NCBI GenBank assembly: GCA_949283975.1
Contig: CASDUK010000003.1
Span: 1 to 64,000, forward strand
Length of the DNA stretch: 64,000 bases
Origin: an uncultured Bacillota bacterium
GTDB lineage: Bacteria > Bacillota > Clostridia > Christensenellales > UBA1242
Direction: 5' to 3'
The notes under the pieces are model-generated. The model was not told the origin of the DNA. It saw nothing but the letters and a program-made list of their open reading frames with translations, and searched no databases. Position numbers and translations under genes: made by a program. This document shows positions 45,819-55,164 of this stretch, piece after piece; position 1 is the stretch's first letter, and every line of letters begins with the position of its first letter.

Positions 45819-48800
45819 TTAAATTCTTCGTCTTCGTTTTTTGTTTTGGGCTTTTTTTCTTGCAATTAAAACCGCCGCGGTTACAATTCCCGCAACGCCG
45901 GCCGCCGAACCAAAGCCAATTAGAACATACATAAGCGTTTTAGACGGAATTTGTTTAACCGCAAAGAAGTTTCCAAGATCTTCTGTTTCAAAGGACAACT
46001 TTTTTGTTCTTACACGGTAATTTATTTGGGTTTCTGAGTTTTCAAAAAACAGGTCGAAATTTTCTGGGTCTTGTTCTAAAAGTTTTATTTCAATTGAAAC
46101 TTTTCCAACATTTTCAAGAACAACCCCGCCTTTCATAAGAACTATTTGATATTCAAAAAGCGTTTCTCTTCCCTCAATTGTTGTGAAATGATCGGATTTA
46201 ACCCTTTCAACAACAAGGCTAACGCCTTCGGTTAAAATTGTGTTGTCATCTGAAACTGTTAAAGACACGCTTCCGTTTGTTATTGTTTTTCTTGTTATAT
46301 TTGCCGTTGGCTTTTTTAAAACCTCAACCGCATAGTTGTTTCCGTCTTCGCCAGAGAGGGAGCACGCATAAACAATTTCCTTGTTGTCTCCAATTTGCGG
46401 GTCTGCAAACCTTGCGCTAAGCGTTAAAACAACCAAATCGTTCTCCAAAAGGTTTTCAAGCTCGAAACTTGTTTGAACTTTGTCTGTTCCGTCATAAACC
46501 TTGTCGCTTGCAAAAATTGTTACATAGAGCGGGCGCGGGCTGATTGTTAAATATGCTTGGTTTGTTGTTACTGCGTAGTTTGGGTTGCCGTGGTTGAAAA
46601 CTATTTCATATTTTCCTGCGTCCTCGCCCTCCTTTCTTTTTATGCTTTCAAAAAGCTGATCTCCTTGTAACAGGCCTTCGCCAATTTGATAGCTAAGCGC
46701 CGGATCTTTTTCGCCATATGTTTTATTTGCGTCGCTAATATTAACCAAAATTTGCTTCTTGTTTATTATAATCTTGCCGCTTTTGCAGGTTATTTGATAG
46801 TTTTCGTCTCCGCTAAAGGTTGCAATAATTTCATATTCACCGGCGTTCTTGTTGTTTTCCCAACTTAAATTGACGATGATTTCGTTGTTATAGTTTGTTC
46901 CGCTTGTTACTGAATATGTTAAGTCGTTTGAAGTTGGAAGGGTTTCGCCATAGGTTAGAACATAGTTATCTATTGTAAAAGTAACATTCGCCGGCGTTAT
47001 CTTAAGCGTTCCTGTTTTTATTTGAATATCATAATATTTTTCAATTTCTTGTTTTCTTTGTTCATCTAAAGCTCCATCAACAAGCCCATATTCAATTGTT
47101 ATTGGATATTCTCCAACATTTGCATTTTGGGAAACTTTTGCAACAATTCCAAGATATTGCTCGTCATGGCCGTCCATCAAATTGCTTTCTGGCAAAATTA
47201 TAAAGCTTGGCTGGCTAAACGGATTTGTGTCATAAACTTTTTGGTGGGAAACAGTTTCAATTACAAGCGGCCTTTTTGAAACTGTTACATAGCCCTCAAC
47301 AAAGATTATGCTGTAATTTTTGCTGCTTAGCGTTCCTTGAGAAATTTTAAATTTTCCAAGGCCGACAATCTCCTCAACCTCAAGCTTTCCCTCCAACGAA
47401 TCTGCTCCAACCAAAGCTGGGCTTGTTTTGTATGTTAATTCTCCGGTAAATGGAAGCTGGTCTAAGAACAGGTTGATTTCGTCTGCCGTAACTGTTACAT
47501 CTCTTTTAAAAATTTCAAAGGTCGCACTTCCGGTGTAAGTTAGCTCGTAATTGCTGTTTGAAGAAAGCGTTCCTTGAGAGATTTTATAAGTGCCAACCTC
47601 TTCCCCCTCCTCTCTTTCAAGTTTTCCAAGAAGAATTTTTAAAAGAGTGTCATCTTTTTTCAAACTTCCAAAAACAATTTCAACCTTAAGCTCTGGATCT
47701 TCCTCTCCATATATTTTGCTTCCGTTTAACGGAGAAACCGTTATTGGCGCTGGAGTTATTATATATTCGCCATCATCGCAATCAACATTATAGTTTAACC
47801 TGCTAATACTTGCATAAATTCGCCATGTTCCTGCGTTGTCGGTTGAATTTGTTAAAATTTTCAAATCTGAATCAAACGCCAAAGAGCCGGAAACAATTTC
47901 AAAGGTAAACTCTGGCGTTGGCTCGCCATATTCTTTTGTTTGATCATCAATTTTAATTTCAATTGCCCGCGCCGTTATTGTTAGCCCGTTTGAGGATATT
48001 TCAAGTTTATACCTACTGCTTTCAGCCTGTTCAACTTTTAAGCTTCCCAATGTATAACGATAGTCTCCGGCGTCTTCCCCCGGCTCTCTTGAAGGCGTTC
48101 CCAAAACTAATTCCTCAAACAAAACCCCGTTTGGAAGAGGAGTTTTGCTTGACAGCCAGAAGTTTATTGTTGGGTCTTCCTCTCCATAGATCTTTGTTGT
48201 GGATTGTGCCTCAATTAAAACTCTTCTTGGCCGAATTGTGTAAACATAGTCCTCTCCAAGCGTAATGTCAAAGTTGTTGTTTGCCCCCTCATATGGCTCT
48301 ATAAAATATAGCTCATATTGTCCAACCTCTTCGCCCAGTTCGCGTTCAACTTTAAAACTTAAATCATCGCCCATTCCTTCATAGCTGTTAGAAAAATAAA
48401 AACTGTTAAACGCTCCGTCTGGATAGCCATATTCTTTCCATAGAACAAACGTATAATAAATTGTTATTTTTCTCTTAACAATTTCGGCGCTTTCTTGGAG
48501 CTGGAATTGGAAATTGTAGCATACTAAATTGTTTCCTTCCATAACCTCTTGATTAAACGAAGAAACAACTTCTCCGCCGAAATAATATGTTATTGGCCAA
48601 ACTCCAATATTTTCATCTTGGAATTTTGCCGAAAGCCCACTGTTAACCCTGATATTATCTGGGTTATTGCCAGGAAGGTTTGTAAACTTTGAAGAAATTT
48701 TAGCGGCAGTTGTTGAATCAAACTCTCTATCTAAAATTTCAATTTGAACGGTTACATCTCTTTTTATGATTGTTAAATTGCCTTTCGTAATCTTTGTTAT

Positions 48801-51188
48801 CAAATAGCACTCGCTGTTATAGGAGACAACTTCAATTGGATAGTCGCCAGTTGTTTCGCCCTGGCCTCTTTTTAAAACAACGTCAAGCGAAAAGCCTTCA
48901 ACTTCGCTTCCCGATGTTATTGTGTAGGTTAACTTTGGATCTGAATCTAAATATTGCTTTATTTTTGATTGAATTTCAATTTGAATTTCTCTTGGCGTAA
49001 TTTCAAAATTTGCTGGAGTAAAAATTATTTCATAGTTTGGGTTTGAAAGCGTTCCAACGCCAATTACATAATTCCCAACACTTTCGCCGTTTTGTCGTTG
49101 GACATTTCCCGAAAGCGTGTCCCCCGGCAAAAGCTGGGTTGTTTCATATGTTAGTTTTGGATCTTCAAAGCCAAACTGCTTTGAATTATCAACCCCGCTA
49201 ACTTCAATTTTTCGCGGAAGAATGTTTCCCGTTGGGGTTATATTGTTGATAAGAACATAGCTTGCTGCGCTTGGGTTTTCCAAATATAGCTTTTCTAGGC
49301 TAACTTCTTTTCCGTTTCCCGCGCTTGCTGAAAGATATTGCGCCTGGGCAACAATTTTAATTTCGCTAAAATCCCCCAAAACGTCGGCGGTGTTGAAAAT
49401 TATTGTTAAATAGCCATTTTTATAAACCGTTTGAGTTCCATCTGTTTGAAAGGAGCTTTCGCCGGTTGTTATTGTTGTTGTTTGGTCATATTCTCTGTCT
49501 TCAATTATTATGTTAACAACTTCTAGCATTCTTTTTGTTATTTCAAAAATGTTTGAAATTAAAAAGATTTGATAGTTTTCGTTGGCAAGCGTTCCAATTG
49601 TTATTCTATATTCCCCAATTCTTTCGTCTTGGCTGTGTTCTCTTGAAAGACTTCCAGAAAGGCTGTCTTGCGGCAAAATTCCCTTGATTTGGTATTGAAT
49701 TTCTGGGTCTGCCTCTCCAAACTCCTTTGACGTTTCTTGCGCAATTACTGTTATTTGTCTTTGATAAATTTCCGCCGCCGCGGTTAACTTTCCATCTATG
49801 AGCGCCCCACTTTCATCTGTTAATTGTTCTGAAAGGACATATAAATTTGAATCTTCGCCAGAAAGAACGGGCGTTCCAGAAATTAGAACATTTGCGTTTC
49901 CATTTGCGCTTGAGTTTTCAAAATTTGCAACAAGCCCTGTTACATAAATTTTGTGCCCCACCTCTGCGTTTGTTATAATCTCAACTATTGTTGCATTGTT
50001 TGTTGAATCATAAACCTTGTTTGCAACTTCAATTTTTTCAATTTCAAGCGTTTTTTTCAAAACCAAAGTTAAGTTTTGCTTTAAATTTGGGTTTATATTT
50101 TGAATTGTAACATTTTGCCCTGAAAGGCTAAAGCTAACCTCTTGGCCTGCGTCTGTTAAGATTTTGTCAATTACAAACTCGTTTGAAAGCGTTAATCTTA
50201 GCGTTTTGTTTGAAAGAGTAACATTTGAAAAGGAGTTTTCAAAGTTTGAAACAACGCCAACGCCAGCCAAATTTGAAACGGTAAATTCTATTGGTTGAGA
50301 ATAAATGTATTCTTCGCTGTCTGTTGACTTTTTGCATTTAGCCCTAACCAAAACGCTTCCGCTGGAGGAATTGATTGTTAAAATGTTTCCCTCAACTTCT
50401 GCCTCGCCCGAAACAACTTCCCATTCAATTGCAAAATATTCTTTAAGGTTTTTAATTAAACTTCCGCCCGACAAACTGGAGAGCGCGTTTTTAGCAGAAA
50501 GCTGAATTTTTTCTCCGCTGAAAACCTCTCTTCCCTCTGTTAAAACGGTTACAGAATCTAATTCCGCACTGAAATTCAAAGTTGGGTCGAAAATTAAAAA
50601 GCCCTTTGAACTCTCGTCTGGCCCATAACCAGTTTTTGTTGAAAAATTGAAGTCAATTTGATTTTGACCGTCAATTAAAATTTTTTCTGTTTCAACAAAA
50701 TCCGGCCTATATGCTGCATATTGGTGGACGGCGGAAGATGTAACGGTTTTTTGCTGCTGTCCAACAGTAATTGTAAAATCAACATTGTCTCTTTCGCTTC
50801 CGCCTAAGGAAAGCAACCCAACATTTAAAGAAACATAAAGGTTCACAGCTTCGCTAAGCGCCTTTAAGTCCTCATTTAAAACATAGCTTCCTCTTCCAGA
50901 AGCTGAATATATGTTTGACAAGGCGTCTGTTAAAACTCTTTCAACAACGCTTTTAGTTGTATGTTTAACGCCATCTTTATAATATTCATAACTTTCTGTT
51001 GCAACTTGGGCGTTTGACAAGTTTGAAAAAAGGCTGTGGGAATCCTCTCCAATTTGTTCAATTAATTGTTTGCTTAAAAAAGAACTTTCTGTGGTGTTTT
51101 CTGCTGAAGCAAAATTGACGAATGGAAAAGAAAGCACAAAAAGTGCAAAGCAAAGCAAAACCCCAAACGACAACCCAATTTTTTTCAT
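45819..51188 (-). CDS. Giant surface protein with MBG/YDG repeats, 1789 aa
   Basis: A membrane-anchored surface protein. A signal peptide covers about residues 1-29 (cut after NFASA). From about residue 390 there are ten or more MBG-type units, each with a KxYGExDPxL motif, a VGxYxI motif and an NYxI strand (e.g. SKIYGEEDPELKVEI). They are mixed with four YDG-like units (e.g. DKVYDGTDKVQTSFEL). The C-terminus has one membrane helix (LMYVLIGFGSAAGVAGIVTAAVLIA) and a KKRRRR stop-transfer tail instead of LPXTG. ATG 51188 has no ribosome site; TGG-TATTCT ends nine bases upstream, so the leader is about three bases. Adhesion is inferred from family behaviour. Confidence 0.9.
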   Translation of the reverse strand: MKKIGLSFGVLLCFALFVLSFPFVNFASAENTTESSFLSKQLIEQIGEDSHSLFSNLSNAQVATESYEYYKDGVKHTTKSVVERVLTDALSNIYSASGRGSYVLNEDLKALSEAVNLYVSLNVGLLSLGGSERDNVDFTITVGQQQKTVTSSAVHQYAAYRPDFVETEKILIDGQNQIDFNFSTKTGYGPDESSKGFLIFDPTLNFSAELDSVTVLTEGREVFSGEKIQLSAKNALSSLSGGSLIKNLKEYFAIEWEVVSGEAEVEGNILTINSSSGSVLVRAKCKKSTDSEEYIYSQPIEFTVSNLAGVGVVSNFENSFSNVTLSNKTLRLTLSNEFVIDKILTDAGQEVSFSLSGQNVTIQNINPNLKQNLTLVLKKTLEIEKIEVANKVYDSTNNATIVEIITNAEVGHKIYVTGLVANFENSSANGNANVLISGTPVLSGEDSNLYVLSEQLTDESGALIDGKLTAAAEIYQRQITVIAQETSKEFGEADPEIQYQIKGILPQDSLSGSLSREHSQDERIGEYRITIGTLANENYQIFLISNIFEITKRMLEVVNIIIEDREYDQTTTITTGESSFQTDGTQTVYKNGYLTIIFNTADVLGDFSEIKIVAQAQYLSASAGNGKEVSLEKLYLENPSAASYVLINNITPTGNILPRKIEVSGVDNSKQFGFEDPKLTYETTQLLPGDTLSGNVQRQNGESVGNYVIGVGTLSNPNYEIIFTPANFEITPREIQIEIQSKIKQYLDSDPKLTYTITSGSEVEGFSLDVVLKRGQGETTGDYPIEVVSYNSECYLITKITKGNLTIIKRDVTVQIEILDREFDSTTAAKISSKFTNLPGNNPDNIRVNSGLSAKFQDENIGVWPITYYFGGEVVSSFNQEVMEGNNLVCYNFQFQLQESAEIVKRKITIYYTFVLWKEYGYPDGAFNSFYFSNSYEGMGDDLSFKVERELGEEVGQYELYFIEPYEGANNNFDITLGEDYVYTIRPRRVLIEAQSTTKIYGEEDPTINFWLSSKTPLPNGVLFEELVLGTPSREPGEDAGDYRYTLGSLKVEQAESSRYKLEISSNGLTITARAIEIKIDDQTKEYGEPTPEFTFEIVSGSLAFDSDLKILTNSTDNAGTWRIYASISRLNYNVDCDDGEYIITPAPITVSPLNGSKIYGEEDPELKVEIVFGSLKKDDTLLKILLGKLEREEGEEVGTYKISQGTLSSNSNYELTYTGSATFEIFKRDVTVTADEINLFLDQLPFTGELTYKTSPALVGADSLEGKLEVEEIVGLGKFKISQGTLSSKNYSIIFVEGYVTVSKRPLVIETVSHQKVYDTNPFSQPSFIILPESNLMDGHDEQYLGIVAKVSQNANVGEYPITIEYGLVDGALDEQRKQEIEKYYDIQIKTGTLKITPANVTFTIDNYVLTYGETLPTSNDLTYSVTSGTNYNNEIIVNLSWENNKNAGEYEIIATFSGDENYQITCKSGKIIINKKQILVNISDANKTYGEKDPALSYQIGEGLLQGDQLFESIKRKEGEDAGKYEIVFNHGNPNYAVTTNQAYLTISPRPLYVTIFASDKVYDGTDKVQTSFELENLLENDLVVLTLSARFADPQIGDNKEIVYACSLSGEDGNNYAVEVLKKPTANITRKTITNGSVSLTVSDDNTILTEGVSLVVERVKSDHFTTIEGRETLFEYQIVLMKGGVVLENVGKVSIEIKLLEQDPENFDLFFENSETQINYRVRTKKLSFETEDLGNFFAVKQIPSKTLMYVLIGFGSAAGVAGIVTAAVLIARKKAQNKKRRRRI

Positions 51189-51197
51189 TTCTATTTT

Positions 51198-51226
51198 AGA
51201 ATACCACATTCAACAAAAATCTCCAA
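51198..51226 (-). promoter_or_regulatory. Promoter of the MBG giant gene
   Basis: Minus strand TTGGAG (51226-51221), 17 bases, TGG-TATTCT (51203-51198). Start predicted at 51191, three bases before the ATG. Confidence 0.7.
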
Positions 51227-51270
51227 TTTTTTTCTAACATTGTTATTATTTGCAAAAATAATTTTTTTGA

Positions 51271-51276
51271 TATAAA
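51271..51276 (+). promoter_or_regulatory. Extended -10 of cls
   Basis: TGA-TATAAA (51268-51276) with TTTGCA 16 bases upstream (51249-51254). The start would fall near 51283, after the first ATG, favouring ATG 51301. Confidence 0.55.
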
Positions 51277-52758
51277 ATGGGAAAAGTAAAAAAGAAAGTT
51301 ATGTCGGTATTAGCAATTTTAATTATAAGCGTTTTTTGCGTTAACATTGTTTGCATTTTAACAATGATTTTTGTTGAAAGAAAAAAACCCCACACAATTG
51401 TTTCTTGGTTTATAGTTTTAAACTTTCTTCCAATTATTGGCTTTTTAATTTACGGAATTGTTGGAAGCGGGCTCAGCTATAAAACAAAGAAGATGCTTAA
51501 AAAGAAAAGACTTTATGCTAAAAGTTATGATGATTTTGTTAGGGAACAAAAACAGCTTTTCTCCTCGCGAAACATTTCCAAAGAGGAGCTTAAGTATTTA
51601 GATTTAATGCTTTTTAACTTAAATAACAGCAATTCTTCATATTTAAAAAACAACTCTGTTCGCGTTTTTTTAAACGGAGAAGACAAAATTCTTGCACTAA
51701 AAAAAGACCTTTTGCGCGCAAAACATTCAATTAATTTGTTATATTACATCTTTGCAGACGATGAGGTTGGCCGCGAAGTTATGGACATTTTAATTCAAAA
51801 AGCAAAGGAGGGCGTTAAAGTTAAGCTTCTTTTTGATTCCGTTGGTTGCCTTAAAACACCAAGAAAATTTTTTAAAAAACTTGTTGCAGCGGGCGGTGAA
51901 ATTGCAGAATTCTTTCCCCTTTTGTTTGGGTTTAGGCTTTTCAACTTTAAAGCAAACTATCGAAACCACAAAAAAATTGCTGTAATTGACGGCCGAATTG
52001 GCTACACCGGCGGAATTAACATAAGAGATGACCACATGGGAAGAAGCAAGCGCCTTGCGCCTTGGCGCGACACCCACATTCGAATTGTTGGTAACGCGGT
52101 TCACGACCTTCAAATTGCATTTTTCAATGATTGGAGATATTGCAAAAACATAAATTCAAGCATGAACAGTTTGATTTCGGAGGGCTATTTTCCAAGGCTT
52201 GGAAATTTTGGAGATGTTGGCTGCCAAGTTATAACAAGCGGGCCAGATCTTCCAAACCAGCCAATTAAAGAATCTCTTTTAAAAATGATTTTAAGCGCAA
52301 AGGACAAAATTTACATTCAAACCCCCTATTTTATTCCAGATGAAGCAATGCTGAGCGCGCTAAAAATTGCAAAAATGAGCGGAGTTGACATAAAAATTAT
52401 GATTCCGTCAAAGCCAGACAAAAAGTTTGTTTATGCGGCAACCCTTTCTTTTGTTAAAGACCTTCTTCCAAGCGGAATTGAGTTTTATCGCTATGACGGC
52501 TTTCTTCACGCAAAGAGCATAATTATTGACGACAAAGTTGTTTCAATTGGCTCTTGCAATTTTGACAACCGTTCCTTTGCCCTCAACTTTGAAATTTCTG
52601 CCTTTTTGTTTAATTCGGAATTTGTTGATCAAAATTTAAACTATTTCCTACTAGACCTTTCCCACTGCGCTAAGATTGAAAACTCCTTCTTTAAACGTAA
52701 ATTTATCTTTAACAAGTTTTCTCAAGTTTTTGTTAGGCTTTTTGCCCCGCTACTTTAA
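51277..52758 (+). CDS. cls: Cardiolipin synthase (phospholipase D family)
   Basis: Joins two phosphatidylglycerols to cardiolipin at the membrane. The protein (493 aa from ATG 51277) has two N-terminal membrane helices and a PLDNc segment (VERKKPHTIVSWFIVLNFLPIIGFLIY). It carries two HKD motifs: RNHKKIAVIDGRIGYTGG and LHAKSIIIDDKVVSIGSCNFDNRS. A TGA-TATAAA hexamer at 51271-51276 touches ATG 51277, which would put the transcript start inside the coding frame. ATG 51301 (MSVLAILIISVF) may therefore be the true start. It uses CdsA-derived lipids. Confidence 0.93.
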   Translation: MGKVKKKVMSVLAILIISVFCVNIVCILTMIFVERKKPHTIVSWFIVLNFLPIIGFLIYGIVGSGLSYKTKKMLKKKRLYAKSYDDFVREQKQLFSSRNISKEELKYLDLMLFNLNNSNSSYLKNNSVRVFLNGEDKILALKKDLLRAKHSINLLYYIFADDEVGREVMDILIQKAKEGVKVKLLFDSVGCLKTPRKFFKKLVAAGGEIAEFFPLLFGFRLFNFKANYRNHKKIAVIDGRIGYTGGINIRDDHMGRSKRLAPWRDTHIRIVGNAVHDLQIAFFNDWRYCKNINSSMNSLISEGYFPRLGNFGDVGCQVITSGPDLPNQPIKESLLKMILSAKDKIYIQTPYFIPDEAMLSALKIAKMSGVDIKIMIPSKPDKKFVYAATLSFVKDLLPSGIEFYRYDGFLHAKSIIIDDKVVSIGSCNFDNRSFALNFEISAFLFNSEFVDQNLNYFLLDLSHCAKIENSFFKRKFIFNKFSQVFVRLFAPLL

Positions 52759-52826
52759 AAATACAAGTAAAATATTTAGTTTTTTTGATTTATTTTGTTA
52801 TAATAAAACAGAAAGGAGAATTTTTT

Positions 52827-53831
52827 ATGGAGGAAAAGAAGAAAAAAACAACAACTTCTAAAACAAAAAATTCAACATTGCAAGAAGTTAAAACCAAATC
52901 CGCGGCAAAAAGTTCAACAAAGCCGGCAAAATCTTCTTCAAGGGTTTCTTCTAAACAAAAAGAAGACAAAGCGCCCCAAAAGAGAGAAATTGATTTTTCC
53001 GCTGCCGCTCGCAAGAAGGTTAAAATTAATCTTTCTGAAAATTTTAACGAAAGTGGAATTTTTGATGTTTATCTATATCGCGAACTTTTTATGGAACTTA
53101 GAAAGCAGATGGACGAACTTTATGCAAAGCGAAACAAAGGAAGCAAGGAGTCTAGCGAATATGATGACGCAGTTTATAACATAACTTCCAACGCTGTTTT
53201 TGACCCAGGCGCTCAGGATTTCCTTGGTTTTTGCTATAAAAAAGGTTTCTATGATTTTTGTGTTATGAACTATGAAAAATATATGAAGTGGACAATTTTG
53301 GCCGCAGCCAACGGAAACGCTTTTAGCCTTTCAAAACTTCAAATTTTCTTAACAACTGCAATAGATTATGTTATGGAGGTTGAAGACCAAAAAGTTATTC
53401 TTGAGTTCTTTGACATAAACAGCGCTAACTACATGATTCTTCTTTCAAAAATGCTTTGTGAAAACATTGTTGAAATTATGAACATTTCTTCCGAGCAGTT
53501 AATTAAACTTCCAGAAAAGTTTATGGATCAAAACGAAGAGGTTCAAAAGGAATTCGACAATGCAAAAATGAAGGCTGCAGAAATTGTTAAGGCGGAAATT
53601 CAAAAGAGCGTAACCGAACTTAACGCCGCAGTTCAACGCGAAGTTGAAAGAAAAAAGAATGTTTTAAAGGTCAACCAAGAAAAACTTGCCGCTGAACAAA
53701 ACCCCGAACCAGAGCAAGAAGTAGAACCTTTGGAAGAAGATTCTGAACAACAAGAGCCTTCTCAAGAAGAAAAACCTTCTGAAAATAAGTTTAAAAGAAA
53801 TTTAAAAATTAGAAAAAAATTTAGATATTAA
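52827..53831 (+). CDS. Hypothetical protein with Lys-rich N-terminus and Glu-rich C-terminus, 334 aa
   Basis: Not recognised. GAAAGGAG sets the start at ATG 52827, and TGT-TATAAT (52796-52804) is its -10. The first 65 residues are basic and low-complexity (TSKTKNSTLQEVKTKSAAKS). A helical core follows (FDVYLYRELFMELRKQMDELY, AQDFLGFCYKKGFYDFCVMNYEKYMKWTILAA), then a coiled coil near 245-290 and an acidic tail ending in a basic patch (KFKRNLKIRKKFRY). There is no signal peptide. The layout suggests a nucleic-acid- or scaffold-binding protein, without proof. Confidence 0.8.
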   Translation: MEEKKKKTTTSKTKNSTLQEVKTKSAAKSSTKPAKSSSRVSSKQKEDKAPQKREIDFSAAARKKVKINLSENFNESGIFDVYLYRELFMELRKQMDELYAKRNKGSKESSEYDDAVYNITSNAVFDPGAQDFLGFCYKKGFYDFCVMNYEKYMKWTILAAANGNAFSLSKLQIFLTTAIDYVMEVEDQKVILEFFDINSANYMILLSKMLCENIVEIMNISSEQLIKLPEKFMDQNEEVQKEFDNAKMKAAEIVKAEIQKSVTELNAAVQREVERKKNVLKVNQEKLAAEQNPEPEQEVEPLEEDSEQQEPSQEEKPSENKFKRNLKIRKKFRY

Positions 53832-53839
53832 TAAAAATT

Positions 53840-53862
53840 CCGCAAAAATTTGCGGTTTTTTT
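53840..53862. terminator. Terminator between convergent genes
   Basis: Stem CCGCAA / TTGCGG followed by seven T on the plus strand; overlaps the stop of the flavoprotein gene. Confidence 0.8.
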
Positions 53863-54451
53863 ATCTAATATAATTTGTTTTTATTTTATTTGGAATTTCT
53901 GGAGGAAAAATATTGTTTTCTTTTCCGCATTTTATACACTTCAAAAAATACGCCATATTTCTTCCTAAAATTTCCATTGTTTGAACCCCCTCTTCATCTT
54001 TTAAAACCTCTTCGGGGGAATTTCCATGAACCATGTTCCAATAGTTTGAAGAAATTAGCGGCATATGATAGAACATTGGGTATTTATTTAAAACATCAAC
54101 CGAGGCCGTTGCCCCTCCTCTTCTGCAAGAAACAACGCAACACGCCGGCTTGTGCGAAAAGTCTTTGCACGCTGCAAAAAGCCTGTCCAAAAAACTTATC
54201 ATCGTTCCGTTTGGCGAAGCATAGTAAACTGGAGAGCCAAAAACAAAGCCATCATACTCTTTAATTTGCCCTGCAATTTCCCTTATAAATGAATCGTCTT
54301 CGCCTGCTCCAACGCCAGAAACATTTTTGTTTCCAACGCAAATTATCTTTGTTTCAATTCCCTCTTTTTTTAGTTGGTTTGCAATAATTTCTAATGCGGT
54401 AAAGGTGCAACCGTTTTCTCTTGGGCTTCCGTTAAACATTAATACTTTCAT
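53861..54451 (-). CDS. NAD(P)H-dependent flavodoxin-fold oxidoreductase
   Basis: A 196-aa protein of the FMN-reductase/iron-sulfur flavoprotein-like family. The FMN phosphate loop is MFNGSPRENGCTFTAL (residues 5-20), and YDGFVFGSPVYYASPNGTMISFLDR and CCVVSCRRGGATASVDVLNKY are family blocks. A CIKCGK pair of cysteines near residue 175 is not the full cluster motif. AAGGGA precedes ATG 54451. It probably reduces quinones or other small electron acceptors; the substrate cannot be told. Confidence 0.88.
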   Translation of the reverse strand: MKVLMFNGSPRENGCTFTALEIIANQLKKEGIETKIICVGNKNVSGVGAGEDDSFIREIAGQIKEYDGFVFGSPVYYASPNGTMISFLDRLFAACKDFSHKPACCVVSCRRGGATASVDVLNKYPMFYHMPLISSNYWNMVHGNSPEEVLKDEEGVQTMEILGRNMAYFLKCIKCGKENNIFPPEIPNKIKTNYIR

Positions 54452-54475
54452 TTTTTCCCTTTTTTTATTATTTTT

Positions 54476-55132
54476 TTATTTTGCTTTATTTTTTGCTTTT
54501 TTTCGCTTTTTCCTTGTTGTTAAAATTATTGAAAGAATTATTGACGCAACAAGTAAAAATATAAAAATAATTAAAATTATTGTTCCATTAAATCCTTCAA
54601 CAATTAAATCAGAAGATTTTACAAAACCCGTGTATATTGTTCCATTAATTTCAAACATAATTTGATTAAATTCTTTGTTTTTATCATAGCCATCAACAAT
54701 TTTTACTTCTTGATATTGGTTTAATTTTATTTTTTCTCCATTTATAGATAACAAATTTTCCTCTGCTTCAACTGCAACTGAGTAAACGGGCGTGTTCTCA
54801 TTTAAAATTTTTGCGTTTGGGTCAAGGCCGTGTTTTAGCGAAGTTGCCGAGCGCGAAGCTGCGTTTGAAAGAACATATCCAACGCCCCCCTCTTTCAATT
54901 TAATTTGATAGAAGGAAAGTTCTCCGCTAATAAAAAACTCTGGGGAGTTTAATTCAAACTCCGTTCCAAAAGTTGCTTTAAAAAGAACTTCGCTGTCGCT
55001 TGCTGCTTCGGCAAATATGCTACACTCGTTTGCGCAAACGCAAATGGTTTGACTTTGAGCATAAACAGTTTTAGTTCCAACCGGAACTAATAGCAAGCAA
55101 AGTAAAAAAAGGACGCTTAAAAACTTTTTCAC
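54476..55132 (-). CDS. Exported membrane-anchored protein with SH3b-like segment, 218 aa
   Basis: Signal peptide at residues 1-25 (FLSVLFLLCLLLVPVGTKTVYA). Residues 28-95 resemble a bacterial SH3 domain (SIFAEAASDSEVLFKATFGTEFEL, then YQIKLKEGGVGYVLS). A membrane helix near the C-terminus (GTIILIIFIFLLVASIILSIIL) ends in a Lys/Arg-rich tail. The start is GTG 55132. TGA-TAAAAT ends seven bases upstream, so the mRNA is leaderless or nearly so. It lies downstream of jag with 32 bases between them. Confidence 0.8.
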   Translation of the reverse strand: MKKFLSVLFLLCLLLVPVGTKTVYAQSQTICVCANECSIFAEAASDSEVLFKATFGTEFELNSPEFFISGELSFYQIKLKEGGVGYVLSNAASRSATSLKHGLDPNAKILNENTPVYSVAVEAEENLLSINGEKIKLNQYQEVKIVDGYDKNKEFNQIMFEINGTIYTGFVKSSDLIVEGFNGTIILIIFIFLLVASIILSIILTTRKKRKKAKNKAK

Positions 55133-55164
55133 GTCCTTTATTTTATCACAACTATTTTTTTAAA

